Below are positions 1 through 8,649 of a stretch of DNA of 64,000 nt, in pieces. The DNA lies in the NCBI RefSeq assembly GCF_002834295.1, contig NZ_PISP01000001.1, positions 1-64,000 on the forward strand. Direction: 5' to 3'. Source of the DNA: Rhodohalobacter barkolensis. Lineage in GTDB: Bacteria; Bacteroidota; Rhodothermia; Balneolales; Balneolaceae. The first letter of the stretch is position 1; every line of letters begins with the position of its first letter. The notes under the pieces were generated by a model. That model was given only the letters and a program-made list of their open reading frames with translations, did not search any database and had not been told where the DNA came from. Both the position numbers and the translations under genes were made by a program.

Positions 1-37
1 CCCAACAACGTCATAAGAGATTCCATACAAGTTTTGA

Positions 38-146
38 TGTGGTGATTATAGCGCGGAGGTCCCACCCGTTCCCATCCCGAACACGGCCGTTAAGCTCCGC
101 AGCGCCGATGGTACTGCATACGCGGTAGAGTAGGTCGTCGCCTCAT
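38..146 (+). rRNA. rrf: 5S ribosomal RNA
   Basis: This is the 5S rRNA of the large ribosomal subunit. The conserved internal blocks are visible: CCCGTTCCCATCCCGAACACGG at about 68-89 (loop B/C region), GTTAAGCTCCGCAGCGCCGA at about 89-108 and GGTAGAGTAGG near 124-134. The ends pair: GGTGAT at 41-46 with GTCGCC at 137-142. Length (about 109 nt) is normal. It is followed directly by a strong terminator and is therefore the last gene of an rRNA operon whose 16S and 23S genes lie before the window. The exact ends are uncertain by a few bases. Confidence 0.93.
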
Positions 147-157
147 CTTTATACTTC

Positions 158-192
158 AAGCCCCTAACGCTATGCGTTCAGGGGCTTTTTTT
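158..192 (+). terminator. Rho-independent terminator of the rRNA operon
   Basis: AAGCCCCTAACGC (158-170) pairs with GCGTTCAGGGGCTT (174-187) around a TAT loop and is followed by a T run to 192. It lies 12 nt after the 5S rRNA, as expected for the end of an rRNA operon. Confidence 0.9.
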
Positions 193-242
193 ATTTCCAC
201 ACCTCCACAATACCATGAAATGGTTTTTAAACAGCTATTGTT

Positions 243-250
243 TATATTTG
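243..250 (+). promoter_or_regulatory. Candidate -7 promoter box
   Basis: TATATTTG matches the Bacteroidota-type -7 consensus TAnnTTTG. It sits 38 nt before the TTG start at 288 and after the rRNA terminator, so it would give the following gene its own promoter. No clean -33 TTTG is seen, only a TGG-TTTTT stretch at 221-228. Confidence 0.4.
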
Positions 251-287
251 CTGTATACAACCCATCAAATAAAAAAGCAGTAGACCA

Positions 288-1814
288 TTGGAATTTAATT
301 TAGCCCAAAACTTGAATATCAAAAAGGATATAACCTCATTCTTATCAGACTATAAAGAGAAATTGTCTGAACTTTTTACTGATAGAAATGATGAAAATGA
401 AATGCTGGCCACCCGTGGCCTACCACCCTATGTTTTACGTGAAGTTTTAGAGCATAATCCATTATCCACATTCATTCCTAAAGAGTATAATGGAAGAGGA
501 GCCATCACCAGTGAAGCACTTTCTATGCTGGAAACAACTTCATACCAATCATTACCTCTATCATTAATGATGGGGATAAACGGTGCACTATTTCTGCAAC
601 CGGTTGCTAATTATGGTAAAGAGGAGGCACAAAAGTCTGTTTTTCAAAGATTCTTGCAAAAGAAAAATATGGGTGGACTAATGATTACAGAACCTGATTA
701 TGGTTCTGATGCTTTGAGGATGCAAACCAGTTTTGAATACGATGAAGATCAAGATTCATACTCTATAAAGGGATTAAAACATTGGGCCGGCTTAACAGGA
801 TGGGCCGATTTTTGGTTGATTACTGCCCGTGGAATGGATAAAAATGGTGAGTTGGGTCGAGATATAGGATTTTTTATCCATGACAGTTCCAATGGTGGTA
901 TTGAAGTATTGGAGTATTACAAAAATCTTGGTCTCTACATGCTTCCTTATGGAAAAAATAGTATTGACATCAATGTTCCTGGCACCCACAGATTAGAGCC
1001 TAATACTACCGGGGTTACGATGATGCTGGATATTCTTCATCGAAGTCGCCTTCAGTTCCCGGGTATGAGTACAGGTCATTTAAAGAGAATGTTGGATGAA
1101 GCTTTAGATCACTGTAGAACCCGATTGGTTGGCGGACAAAGCTTATTCAATTACGATCAAGTGAAAGAGAGATTAGCTCAGCTCCAGTCATACTTTACAG
1201 TAAGTTCGGCAATGAGCTTTTTCACGAGTACGAATATTCCCTTGGAGAAAAACACATCCCGCATGGATGTAGCAGCTAATTCAATTAAATCAGTGGTTAC
1301 AGATTATATGCATGAAGCTTCCCAATCATTGATGCAGTTGGTGGGTGCAAAAGGATACCGTTTGGATCATATTGCAGGAAGAGCGATGGTAGACAGTCGT
1401 CCATTTCAGATATTTGAAGGATCCAATGACATACTCTATCAGCAAATATCAGAATCTGTGCTGAAAAAGATGAGAAAGAGTAAAGAAACGAATCTTTATA
1501 AATTCCTGAAAAGTTACTCTCTGACAGAGAATGCAGCCGATTATTTTAAAGATCTGCTCAATTTTGAAATTGATTATAAACTGCCTCAACGTAAGCTCGT
1601 TCAATTGGGCCGCGCTTTGGGTCGTATCGTATCTATGGAAATGACACTGAAACTGGGCAATACAGGCTTCAATTCCGATATGATTTCAAACAGTTTAAAA
1701 GTATTAAGATCAGAAGTTCATTCCTTAGTGAGTACGTTCAGTAACAATGAAGAGCCTTCCGTGCTTGAAGATTACAGTGATGACAGCAGCTGGCTCAAAT
1801 TTGTGAAAGCTTAA
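288..1814 (+). CDS. Acyl-CoA dehydrogenase family protein
   Basis: A 508-residue FAD enzyme of the acyl-CoA dehydrogenase superfamily, expected to introduce an alpha-beta double bond into an acyl-CoA and pass electrons to ETF. The middle-domain signature is clear (MITEPDYGSDA near residue 132, then KGLKHWAGLTG near 162). The C-terminal helical domain has FEGSNDILYQ near residue 378, where this family carries its FAD-binding and catalytic segment. It is longer than the usual 380 residues because of a C-terminal extension of about 110 residues, as in the larger FadE-like members. The start is a TTG; the next in-frame ATG is 39 residues in and would remove part of the N-terminal helical domain. 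Substrate chain length cannot be read from the sequence. It is followed after 23 nt by a sirtuin gene, probably the same operon. Confidence 0.85.
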   Translation: MEFNLAQNLNIKKDITSFLSDYKEKLSELFTDRNDENEMLATRGLPPYVLREVLEHNPLSTFIPKEYNGRGAITSEALSMLETTSYQSLPLSLMMGINGALFLQPVANYGKEEAQKSVFQRFLQKKNMGGLMITEPDYGSDALRMQTSFEYDEDQDSYSIKGLKHWAGLTGWADFWLITARGMDKNGELGRDIGFFIHDSSNGGIEVLEYYKNLGLYMLPYGKNSIDINVPGTHRLEPNTTGVTMMLDILHRSRLQFPGMSTGHLKRMLDEALDHCRTRLVGGQSLFNYDQVKERLAQLQSYFTVSSAMSFFTSTNIPLEKNTSRMDVAANSIKSVVTDYMHEASQSLMQLVGAKGYRLDHIAGRAMVDSRPFQIFEGSNDILYQQISESVLKKMRKSKETNLYKFLKSYSLTENAADYFKDLLNFEIDYKLPQRKLVQLGRALGRIVSMEMTLKLGNTGFNSDMISNSLKVLRSEVHSLVSTFSNNEEPSVLEDYSDDSSWLKFVKA

Positions 1815-1837
1815 AATGATCTTGAATTCCAATTTCG

Positions 1838-2548
1838 TTGCTAGATAGGCCTATCGAACATATAGTTGTACTAACCGGTGCCGGTATTAGTGCCGAAAGC
1901 GGACTCTCAACATTCAGGGATGCCGGTGGATTATGGGAAGGCTTCGATATTAATGAAGTAGCTTCTATAGAAGGATGGTATAGGAATCGGGAGAAAGTTC
2001 TTGATTTCTATAACATCAGAAGGAAACAAGCGGCACAAGCTAAACCCAATGAAGCTCACACCGCTCTGGCTGAATTAGAGAATCGGTATCAGGTAACCGT
2101 TGTGACTCAAAATGTAGATGATCTGCATGAGCGGGCCGGCTCTTCGGAAGTTATTCATCTGCATGGTAAACTCAGAGAAGCACGCAGCGAGGAGGATCCC
2201 GACCTAATCACAGATATTGGCGAAAATCCAATATCGATCGGACAAAAATCGTCTGATGGCACACAGTTAAGACCAAATGTAGTATGGTTTGGAGAACCGG
2301 TCCCGATGATTTCTAAAGCAGCAGAAGTTGTTTCTAAGGCAGACCTTTTTATGGTAATCGGCACATCATTAGCTGTTTATCCTGCAGCAGGATTGACGGA
2401 TTATACACGGCCGGGAATTGATAAATATTTAGTGGATCCAGGTACACCCGAGTTATACTCTTTCGAAGGATGGGAGCACATCAAAGAAAGTGCTGCAAAT
2501 GGAGTTCCAAAATTAATAGAAAAATTGTTAAACGAAGATTATGAGTAA
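1838..2548 (+). CDS. cobB: SIR2-family NAD-dependent protein deacylase
   Basis: A class III sirtuin of 236 residues that removes acyl groups from lysines using NAD+. Visible motifs are GAGISAESGLSTFRD (residues 14-28, NAD binding), TQNVDDLHERAG, the catalytic His in HLHGKLRE, and the class III block LRPNVVWFGEPVP. FYNIRR carries the Tyr-x-x-Arg pair that in CobB/SIRT5 reads negatively charged succinyl or malonyl groups, so desuccinylation is likely. The four zinc-ribbon cysteines of classical sirtuins are absent: the segment between HLHGKLRE and the LRPNV block has no Cys. Some bacteroidete sirtuins share this loss, so it is not a sign of decay. Start is TTG with no alternative ATG nearby. 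The last 8 nt overlap the next gene, which implies translational coupling. Confidence 0.88.
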   Translation: MLDRPIEHIVVLTGAGISAESGLSTFRDAGGLWEGFDINEVASIEGWYRNREKVLDFYNIRRKQAAQAKPNEAHTALAELENRYQVTVVTQNVDDLHERAGSSEVIHLHGKLREARSEEDPDLITDIGENPISIGQKSSDGTQLRPNVVWFGEPVPMISKAAEVVSKADLFMVIGTSLAVYPAAGLTDYTRPGIDKYLVDPGTPELYSFEGWEHIKESAANGVPKLIEKLLNEDYE

Positions 2549-3434
2549 TAGAGCATCAGATAAAGAGAAAGAAGCATTGGAGAAATATCTGCTCCAGTTT
2601 TTAAACATTGAAAAGCAATTTCCACTCCTACCGGGTATAACCGATAGAAACGCCATTGCCGGTTTGATGGGAATTGAAACGGAAGAACTAACCAAATTAA
2701 GAAATCATTTTGCAGACAGTGCAAAGGATGCCGCGCTGGAATTGTTAAAAGAAGATGATATCACAGATTGGCTGGACGATCTGCCATTCAAAAAGGATGA
2801 TACCATCGTGGCGTTAGGTGATTCGTCAACGGATGACCTGCAGGGGTGGTTTGAAATTTTTAAAAACTTACTGAATATCACCATTGAAGGTGCCGATTTT
2901 ATATTTATAAACGCAGGTATAGCGAATAATACAACATCAGAGGCGCTGCGAAGAATGCATCGGGATGTGCTGGCTCATGAACCTGACTGGGTGATTGTGA
3001 GCTTAGGTACATTTGACACGATACGTCCACGATTTATGCCGAAACGAACACTTCTTCCGCTATCCGAAACATGGGAGAACCTGGCTACGATTGGAGATGC
3101 GATTAAAACGGTTACGGATAATCCTCCTATCTGGATTTCACCCCAGCCTGTCATTCCGGGCCTGCTCGATGAAATGGAGCTGTTCGATTTTGATATAAAT
3201 GAAAAGGATCTGTCTCAAATCCGCCAAATTCTGTTAGGAAAGGCTGGCTATATTGTTGATCCATTGGGTAAAAGAATGGGCAATCCGCCGGAAGCTTGGT
3301 ATTATTTGAGTGATGGGATCAATCCATCACTTTCTGGACATGTTAATACCGTTCGCGAATTGATTAAAACTCTTGCTACTGCAGAAGAAAAAGACGGAAC
3401 AATGGCTTCCGTTGATTTTGATCCGGAGGAGTGA
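2541..3434 (+). CDS. SGNH/GDSL-like hydrolase
   Basis: A 297-residue protein with an SGNH-hydrolase core starting near residue 85. Block I is VALGDSSTDD (nucleophile Ser in GDSS), block II is the Gly in NAGIANNTT, block III is VSLGTFD where the usual GxND Asn is replaced, and block V is DGINPSLSGH with the catalytic Asp and His. These enzymes are esterases or lipases; the substrate is not predictable. There is no signal peptide, and about 80 N-terminal residues precede the catalytic core. Its ATG overlaps the sirtuin stop by 8 nt (ATGAGTAA), so the two are translationally coupled. It converges with the next gene with only 21 nt between stops. Confidence 0.72.
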   Translation: MSNRASDKEKEALEKYLLQFLNIEKQFPLLPGITDRNAIAGLMGIETEELTKLRNHFADSAKDAALELLKEDDITDWLDDLPFKKDDTIVALGDSSTDDLQGWFEIFKNLLNITIEGADFIFINAGIANNTTSEALRRMHRDVLAHEPDWVIVSLGTFDTIRPRFMPKRTLLPLSETWENLATIGDAIKTVTDNPPIWISPQPVIPGLLDEMELFDFDINEKDLSQIRQILLGKAGYIVDPLGKRMGNPPEAWYYLSDGINPSLSGHVNTVRELIKTLATAEEKDGTMASVDFDPEE

Positions 3435-3455
3435 AAAATCAGGTTATGAGCTGAT

Positions 3456-4115
3456 CTAAAATTGCGCCTTGAAGGAGACCATTTTTAGTGCAGGTGTTAA
3501 CTCATATCTTAATTCCTGAGTGCTCAGCGATTTTTGTGCGATGATGTCCGGTGCTATCAGTCCAACACTGATTTGATCGCTGTTGTACTCAATCAATGAG
3601 TCTCGGTTCATAAGGTTTGATGATACAAAGTCTGAATTGCGTTCTGCGTAGATGAAAGAGTCAAACAGTCCCACTCCAAAACCAACCCAGGCTCCAACTC
3701 CTGAACCATATTGTAATCCATCTACGATCGGGCTGTTGCTAATCAACATTACGGCAGAACCGAGAATTGCCCCACCGGCCGCTCCGTAAAATGTATCCAA
3801 AAGGACAATGACGGATGAGTTGTTGCCATCATTAAACATTCCTGAGATGAAAAATTCCTGACCCTGCGGAAGGGTTACGATATCGTACACGGCAACTCCC
3901 GCCCCTGCTAAAATACCGGCTCCTAAACCGATTCGCAGCGGCGCAAAATCGCTGCTGTTCTGAAGTCCCATTGTTGCTGCACCCAGTGCAGTTCCGGTTA
4001 AAGCTCCATTCAAAACATTACCGCCAAGCAGCTGTCCGGTTTGAGCGGATGACTTTTCAGAAGTAGAAATTGTTATCAATAACAGAAATAGAGTCAGCAG
4101 GGAAAATTGCTTCAT
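3456..4115 (-). CDS. Secreted or membrane-associated hypothetical protein, Gly/Ala-rich
   Basis: I do not recognise this 219-residue protein. It starts with a cleavable signal peptide (hydrophobic residues 4-18, then SSAQ-TGQ). It then has several Gly/Ala-rich stretches of about 20 residues (near 35-55, 60-80, 108-125 and 135-150) that resemble short membrane-spanning or glycine-zipper segments. The C-terminal 60 residues are polar and end in SFKAQF, an aromatic C-terminus as in many outer-membrane proteins. An outer-membrane or lipid-associated role is possible but is inference. It stands alone, convergent with the SGNH gene. Confidence 0.6.
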   Translation of the reverse strand: MKQFSLLTLFLLLITISTSEKSSAQTGQLLGGNVLNGALTGTALGAATMGLQNSSDFAPLRIGLGAGILAGAGVAVYDIVTLPQGQEFFISGMFNDGNNSSVIVLLDTFYGAAGGAILGSAVMLISNSPIVDGLQYGSGVGAWVGFGVGLFDSFIYAERNSDFVSSNLMNRDSLIEYNSDQISVGLIAPDIIAQKSLSTQELRYELTPALKMVSFKAQF

Positions 4116-4188
4116 GAAACACCTTGATTTAATGAGATAATAGCTTTGCAGAATTTACCAATAATCATCCTTTAAAACAGTTTAAATT

Positions 4189-4884
4189 CTAACCGGGATC
4201 ACCCAACGTAACGGGTAAAATCTGGCCATTATAAAATTTGTGTCCGTTTATGATAAAATCAGAAATATAGTCCGCCATTTCCTGAGGGGAGACCGGTGCT
4301 TCGATACCCGGAAAAGCCTGCTCCAGCATCTCAGTTTGTACAGCTCCCAGGCACAGAGAATTACAAGATATTTTATCTTCAGAAAGCTCAGTTGCGAGGC
4401 ACTCGGTTAAAATGGACAGGCCTCCCTTTGTGGCACTATAGACCGATAAACCAGGAAACTTGCTGCTTCCCTGGAAACCGCCCATACTGCTAATGGTTAC
4501 AATGTGCGATCCAGGATTAAAGTGTGATTTTAACTCTTTGGTTAAAAGAGCCGGAGCCATCAGATTTACTTCAAACTGCTTTTGCCAATCAGCACGTTCT
4601 TGTTCGGCAAATGGCTTATTGATTAAAACTCCTGCGTTGTGAAGTAATCCGTCTATGTTCTGACTAAGACTATTTAGATGCTCAGCAATCTTTTTCCCGG
4701 CATTTTCTTCAGTAATGTCCAAAACGAGTGTCGAAATATGATTCGGGTAATCACTCTTTAACTGATTTAACTCTTCTTCTGATCTGGAAATAGCAGTCAC
4801 AGTATGTCCCATTTCTGCCAACTTTCGTGAGGTTTTATTACCGATTCCCCGGCTGGCACCCGTTATAACAATGTGCTTTGACAT
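4189..4884 (-). CDS. Short-chain dehydrogenase/reductase (SDR)
   Basis: A classical SDR of 231 residues, a soluble NAD(P)-dependent oxidoreductase. The Rossmann cofactor motif is ITGASRGIG (residues 7-15), the structural motif is HNAG (near 87), and the catalytic triad is Ser in ISSMGG, Tyr and Lys in VYSATKGGL (YxxxK near 150). An Arg after beta-2 (ISRSEEE) suggests NADPH preference. It is close to 3-oxoacyl reductase-like members, but the substrate cannot be assigned. It is a single gene with its own intergenic region, divergent from the aminotransferase. Confidence 0.85.
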   Translation of the reverse strand: MSKHIVITGASRGIGNKTSRKLAEMGHTVTAISRSEEELNQLKSDYPNHISTLVLDITEENAGKKIAEHLNSLSQNIDGLLHNAGVLINKPFAEQERADWQKQFEVNLMAPALLTKELKSHFNPGSHIVTISSMGGFQGSSKFPGLSVYSATKGGLSILTECLATELSEDKISCNSLCLGAVQTEMLEQAFPGIEAPVSPQEMADYISDFIINGHKFYNGQILPVTLGDPG

Positions 4885-5166
4885 TTTTACTCTATAGTTC
4901 TGAATGTTTAAATTTTTAGTGGAGAAACATAAGGTCTGAAACCATTTAAGCCCATCGGCTTAACCGGTATCTTAAAAATAGACCATGCTTTTGACTTTAA
5001 AAAGTTGCCATTGCAAGCGCTTTTTTTGTTTCTTTACGTGGCTTTAACAAAATTGCATTAGATTGAATTCGATGCTAATTAACAATTATGACTGTTTAAA
5101 ACAGATAGAGACGCACAACATCTAAATAAAATTCAAATTGAATAAGAATCACTTGGGTTGATCGCC

Positions 5167-6270
5167 ATGAATATTGCAGATTTACTACCGGAAAATATAA
5201 AACGATTAAAACCATATGTAGCCGGTAAAACCATAGCAGAAGTAAAAAAAGAGTATGGTCTGGAGCGAATATCCAAGCTGGCTTCAAATGAAAATCGGTT
5301 GGGCTGCAGTTCAAAAGTTAAGGACGCTGTTTTAACCAGTCTGAAAGAGATTCAGGACTATCCCGACCCAGTTTCGGGCAAATTGAGAGCTGCCATTGCA
5401 GATAGAAATGCAGTAAAAGAGTCTGAAGTAATTTTGGCGGCGGGTTCAGAAAGTATCATTTCAATTTTGTGCAGAACCTTTTTTAAACATGATGAAAATG
5501 CTGTAACCGCCAACGCAACCTTTGTCGGATTTTTTGTGCAGGCGGGGGTTCGGGGTGTAGAGCTGAAAAAAGTGCCGGTTACCGAAAGTTACCGCTTTCA
5601 TGTGGATGGTATTCTGGATGCGATTGATGATAAAACAAAAATGGTCTACCTGGCCAATCCCAATAACCCAACAGGTACGTATTTAAAAGCAGATGAGTAC
5701 AGGAAATTGGTCGATGGTATCCCCGAAAATGTACTTTTAATAGCTGATGAAGCTTATTTTGAATATGCCAATGAAGTAGACGACTATCTTTCGGCAATGG
5801 ATTACCGTAAACCGAATGTGATTATCTTGCGAACATTCTCTAAAGCCTTTGGTCTGGCTGGTTTCAGAATCGGGTACGGCATCGCAGACGAAACGTTGAT
5901 TACGGAGATGCTAAAAACAAAACTTACCTTTGAGCCCACTGCTCCGGCTCAGGCAGCTGCCTTGGTTGCGTACGATGACCTGGAATTTCTGAAAAAGAGT
6001 ACTGAAGTAGTAAAAAAAGGCAGAGATCGGCTGTACTCATTTTTTGACGATCACAATGTTCAGTACGAAAAATCGATTTCAAATTCTGTGATGATGATTT
6101 TAGACTCCGAAAGTGAAGCGGTCGATTTTACTCAGAAAATGTTAGAACAAGGCGTTATTTTACGACGTATCAATGCGTTTGGACTCCCGAATTGTGTACG
6201 GATCACGATTGGAACACCATCAGAGATGGACCATTTTGAAGAAAGTTTTAAACAAATTTTTAAGCAGTAG
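5167..6270 (+). CDS. hisC: Histidinol-phosphate aminotransferase-like (PLP fold type I)
   Basis: A 367-residue class I/II aminotransferase most like HisC, which converts imidazole-acetol phosphate and glutamate to histidinol phosphate. Visible signatures are KLASNENRLG near residue 35, YPDP near 60, NPNNPTGTY, IADEAYFEYA, and the PLP lysine in TFSKAFGLAGFRIGY (Lys226). The ATG at 5167 gives a normal HisC N-terminus; an in-frame TTG lies three codons upstream at 5158. No other his genes are near. The gene sits 14 nt before a fused 2-oxoacid dehydrogenase, so a role in aromatic or branched-chain amino acid transamination is possible; several HisC paralogues act on phenylalanine or tyrosine. Confidence 0.83.
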   Translation: MNIADLLPENIKRLKPYVAGKTIAEVKKEYGLERISKLASNENRLGCSSKVKDAVLTSLKEIQDYPDPVSGKLRAAIADRNAVKESEVILAAGSESIISILCRTFFKHDENAVTANATFVGFFVQAGVRGVELKKVPVTESYRFHVDGILDAIDDKTKMVYLANPNNPTGTYLKADEYRKLVDGIPENVLLIADEAYFEYANEVDDYLSAMDYRKPNVIILRTFSKAFGLAGFRIGYGIADETLITEMLKTKLTFEPTAPAQAAALVAYDDLEFLKKSTEVVKKGRDRLYSFFDDHNVQYEKSISNSVMMILDSESEAVDFTQKMLEQGVILRRINAFGLPNCVRITIGTPSEMDHFEESFKQIFKQ

Positions 6271-6284
6271 AAAGAATCTGATTT

Positions 6285-8354
6285 ATGGCTAAAAAGAAAG
6301 ACGCGAAAAAAAAGATTGACTGGCTACAGGTTGCCGATACACTCCTACTTTCCAGGGCAATAGATGATCTTGAAGAAGCTGAACTGGTTCCAGATAAGAA
6401 GATTCTCTATCAATTTTCTGCCAGGGGACATGAATTAGGCCAGATTCTCTTGGGAATGCAGCTGGATCAACCCAATGATGCAGCTTCTGCATACTATCGC
6501 TCTCGCCCGTTAATGCTGACGCTTGGACTTTCTGCTGAAGATGCGATTGCATCAGGTATGGCAAAATCTGGCGGGTACAGTGATGGTCGCGATATCGGTG
6601 TGGTTTGCAATATGCCCGGTAATGAAGGAGTAACCGTTCTTCCCATGGCGGGTGATGTGGGATCGCAGTACACTCCAGCAGCAGGCTGGGCACAAGCTAT
6701 TGAGTACAGGAAAAAAGTGTTAAAAGAAGAAGCATACTCGAATGCAATTTCTGTGATTCTGGGCGGCGATGCTTCAGTAGCGACGAACGGCTTTTGGTCG
6801 TGCCTTACCATGGCTACTACACTGAATTTGCCCATATTGTTTTACATCGAAGACAACGGATATGGAATTTCGGTCACCAGTGATATGCAGACGCCGGGAG
6901 CTAATATCGCCAATAATCTCTACTCATTTAAAAATTTAAGAATTTTTGATGGCGATGGTACAAGCCCGGAAGAAGCGTTAGCCCTGATTACTGAAGCTTC
7001 CGATTATACACGGGAAAGAAAAGGTCCGGCACTGCTTCGACTTACGGTTCCCAGATTAAACGGTCATTCATACCAGGATAATCAAGCTTATAAAGACGAA
7101 GAGCTGTTGAAAAAGGAGAGTGATAGAGATCCTCTCAAAACTCTGAAAGAATTTATGATACCTGATCTCATCAGCAAGAAGAAGTGGGATGAGCTTGAAG
7201 AAAAGAACCGTGAAAAAGCTCGTGAAGCAGCTGATTCTGCGTGGAACAGACCGGACCCGGATAAAGACAGTTTAACAAAGTATGCGTTTTTTAAAGAGGG
7301 TGATGAAATTCAGCAGGTAGGCGGTTTATTTAAAGAAGGGTTTGAGTTTCCTGATGCTTCAGAAGATCCGTCACCGGAAAAACAGAGAATCAATATTGTG
7401 GAAGGAGTTCGCCGAACCCTGGAACACGAACTGGATATCAATGAGAAGGTTGTGGTTTTTGGTGAAGACGTAGGCGCAAAAGGCGGAGTTCATGCTGCTA
7501 CTATGGGGCTGCAGACCAAGTTTGGTGAGGAACGCGTATTTGATACCAGTTTGTCAGAGGAAGGAATTATCGGACGTGCAGTGGGGCTTGCCTACGCCGG
7601 ACTGATGCCGGTGGCGGAGATTCAGTTCAGGAAATACGCAGACCCGGCAACGGAGCAATTGAAGAATACAGGAACCATACGCTGGAGGACGGCCAATAAA
7701 TTTGCTGCCCCGATGGTAGTTCGAATGCCGGGCGGATTTGCGAAGTGCGGAGATCCATGGCACAGTGAATCGAATGAGGTGTTTTTTGCGCATATGATCG
7801 GCTGGCAAGTGGCCTATCCGAGCAATGCACAGGATGCTGTTGGACTTCTTCGATCGGCAATGAGAAGCAATAACCCAACAATCTTCTTCGAACATCGTAA
7901 TTTGCTCGACTCTAAATATGCCCGAAAGCCATATCCGGGAGATGATTTTATTGTTCCGTTTGGAAAAGCTAACAGACTTCGGGAAGGAGAAGATCTCACC
8001 ATTATCACGTGGGGAGCCATGTGCGAACGCTGCGAAGCTGCAGCAGATGAGTCTGATATCTCAATGGATATCATAGATTTGCGAACAATCATGCCCTGGG
8101 ATAAAGAAGCTGTATTTGAATCCGTCAAAAAAACCAATCGATGTTTAATTGTGCATGAAGACAGTGAAACAGCCGGATTTGGTGCAGAATTGGGGGCAAC
8201 GATTTCTAATGAGTTGTTTAGATATCTTGATGCTCCCGTACAGCGATTAACCATGCCGGATATTCCGATGCCCTACAATGTGGAATTGATGAATCATGTG
8301 CTGCCATCTGTAGAGAAAATTGTTGAAAGGGCAGATCAGATCGTTCACTATTAA
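6285..8354 (+). CDS. 2-oxoacid dehydrogenase E1, alpha and beta subunits fused
   Basis: A single 689-residue chain carrying both halves of a thiamine-diphosphate E1. Residues about 15-330 are the alpha part, with the ThDP/Mg motif spread over GGDASVATNGF and EDNGYGIS near 165-200. Residues about 365-689 are the beta part, with FGEDVGAKGGVHAAT, FDTSLSEEGIIGRAVG, FRKYADPATEQLKN and a transketolase C-terminal domain. It is most like branched-chain 2-oxoisovalerate or acetoin-type E1, which decarboxylates a 2-oxoacid and acylates the lipoyl group of E2. No E2 or E3 gene is in the window. Its position right after the aminotransferase suggests amino acid catabolism or branched fatty acid primer supply. 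A terminator follows. Confidence 0.88.
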   Translation: MAKKKDAKKKIDWLQVADTLLLSRAIDDLEEAELVPDKKILYQFSARGHELGQILLGMQLDQPNDAASAYYRSRPLMLTLGLSAEDAIASGMAKSGGYSDGRDIGVVCNMPGNEGVTVLPMAGDVGSQYTPAAGWAQAIEYRKKVLKEEAYSNAISVILGGDASVATNGFWSCLTMATTLNLPILFYIEDNGYGISVTSDMQTPGANIANNLYSFKNLRIFDGDGTSPEEALALITEASDYTRERKGPALLRLTVPRLNGHSYQDNQAYKDEELLKKESDRDPLKTLKEFMIPDLISKKKWDELEEKNREKAREAADSAWNRPDPDKDSLTKYAFFKEGDEIQQVGGLFKEGFEFPDASEDPSPEKQRINIVEGVRRTLEHELDINEKVVVFGEDVGAKGGVHAATMGLQTKFGEERVFDTSLSEEGIIGRAVGLAYAGLMPVAEIQFRKYADPATEQLKNTGTIRWRTANKFAAPMVVRMPGGFAKCGDPWHSESNEVFFAHMIGWQVAYPSNAQDAVGLLRSAMRSNNPTIFFEHRNLLDSKYARKPYPGDDFIVPFGKANRLREGEDLTIITWGAMCERCEAAADESDISMDIIDLRTIMPWDKEAVFESVKKTNRCLIVHEDSETAGFGAELGATISNELFRYLDAPVQRLTMPDIPMPYNVELMNHVLPSVEKIVERADQIVHY

Positions 8355-8364
8355 TTACCAAATC

Positions 8365-8386
8365 AAAAGGTTTGAAGACCTTTTTG
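8365..8386 (+). terminator. Rho-independent terminator after the E1 gene
   Basis: AAAAGGTT (8365-8372) pairs with GACCTTTT (8377-8384) around a TGAA tetraloop and runs into Ts. It lies 10 nt after the stop at 8354. Confidence 0.7.
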
Positions 8387-8480
8387 TAGATTTATTAGTA
8401 CAGTGATATTGAGACTGCGAATAAGCCAATTTTTATATCATTAAGAACACTGTTGTAAAAACCAGGGATTAGAGTACTTG

Positions 8481-8499
8481 CCGGCAACTCGGTTGCCGG
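8481..8499. repeat. Perfect 8 bp inverted repeat before the sensor kinase
   Basis: CCGGCAAC, a TCG spacer, then GTTGCCGG. It lies 150 nt before the kinase start in an otherwise AT-rich leader. A short T run at 8506-8510 follows, so it could be a second terminator or an operator; nothing decides between them. Confidence 0.4.
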
Positions 8500-8649
8500 T
8501 TATACTTTTTGCAAATACTTCTTTGTAAGTTTAAAAAAGCTTTACACTTCAGACTTAATAATTTCTGAAACTTCTCTACAAAATGTATTACATTCCCCTC
8601 AGAGTGATTTTTTGACTGACCAAGATGAGTAAATAAAATCGAGATATAA

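Noticed and set aside
3456-4115. Gly/Ala-rich protein as a toxin or holin
   Set aside because: It has a cleavable signal peptide, is longer than holins, and has no lysis genes next to it.
6289-6693. Open frame of 134 codons on the minus strand inside the E1 gene
   Set aside because: It is fully antisense to a clear enzyme gene, has no recognisable motif, and similar antisense frames occur throughout the coding regions.
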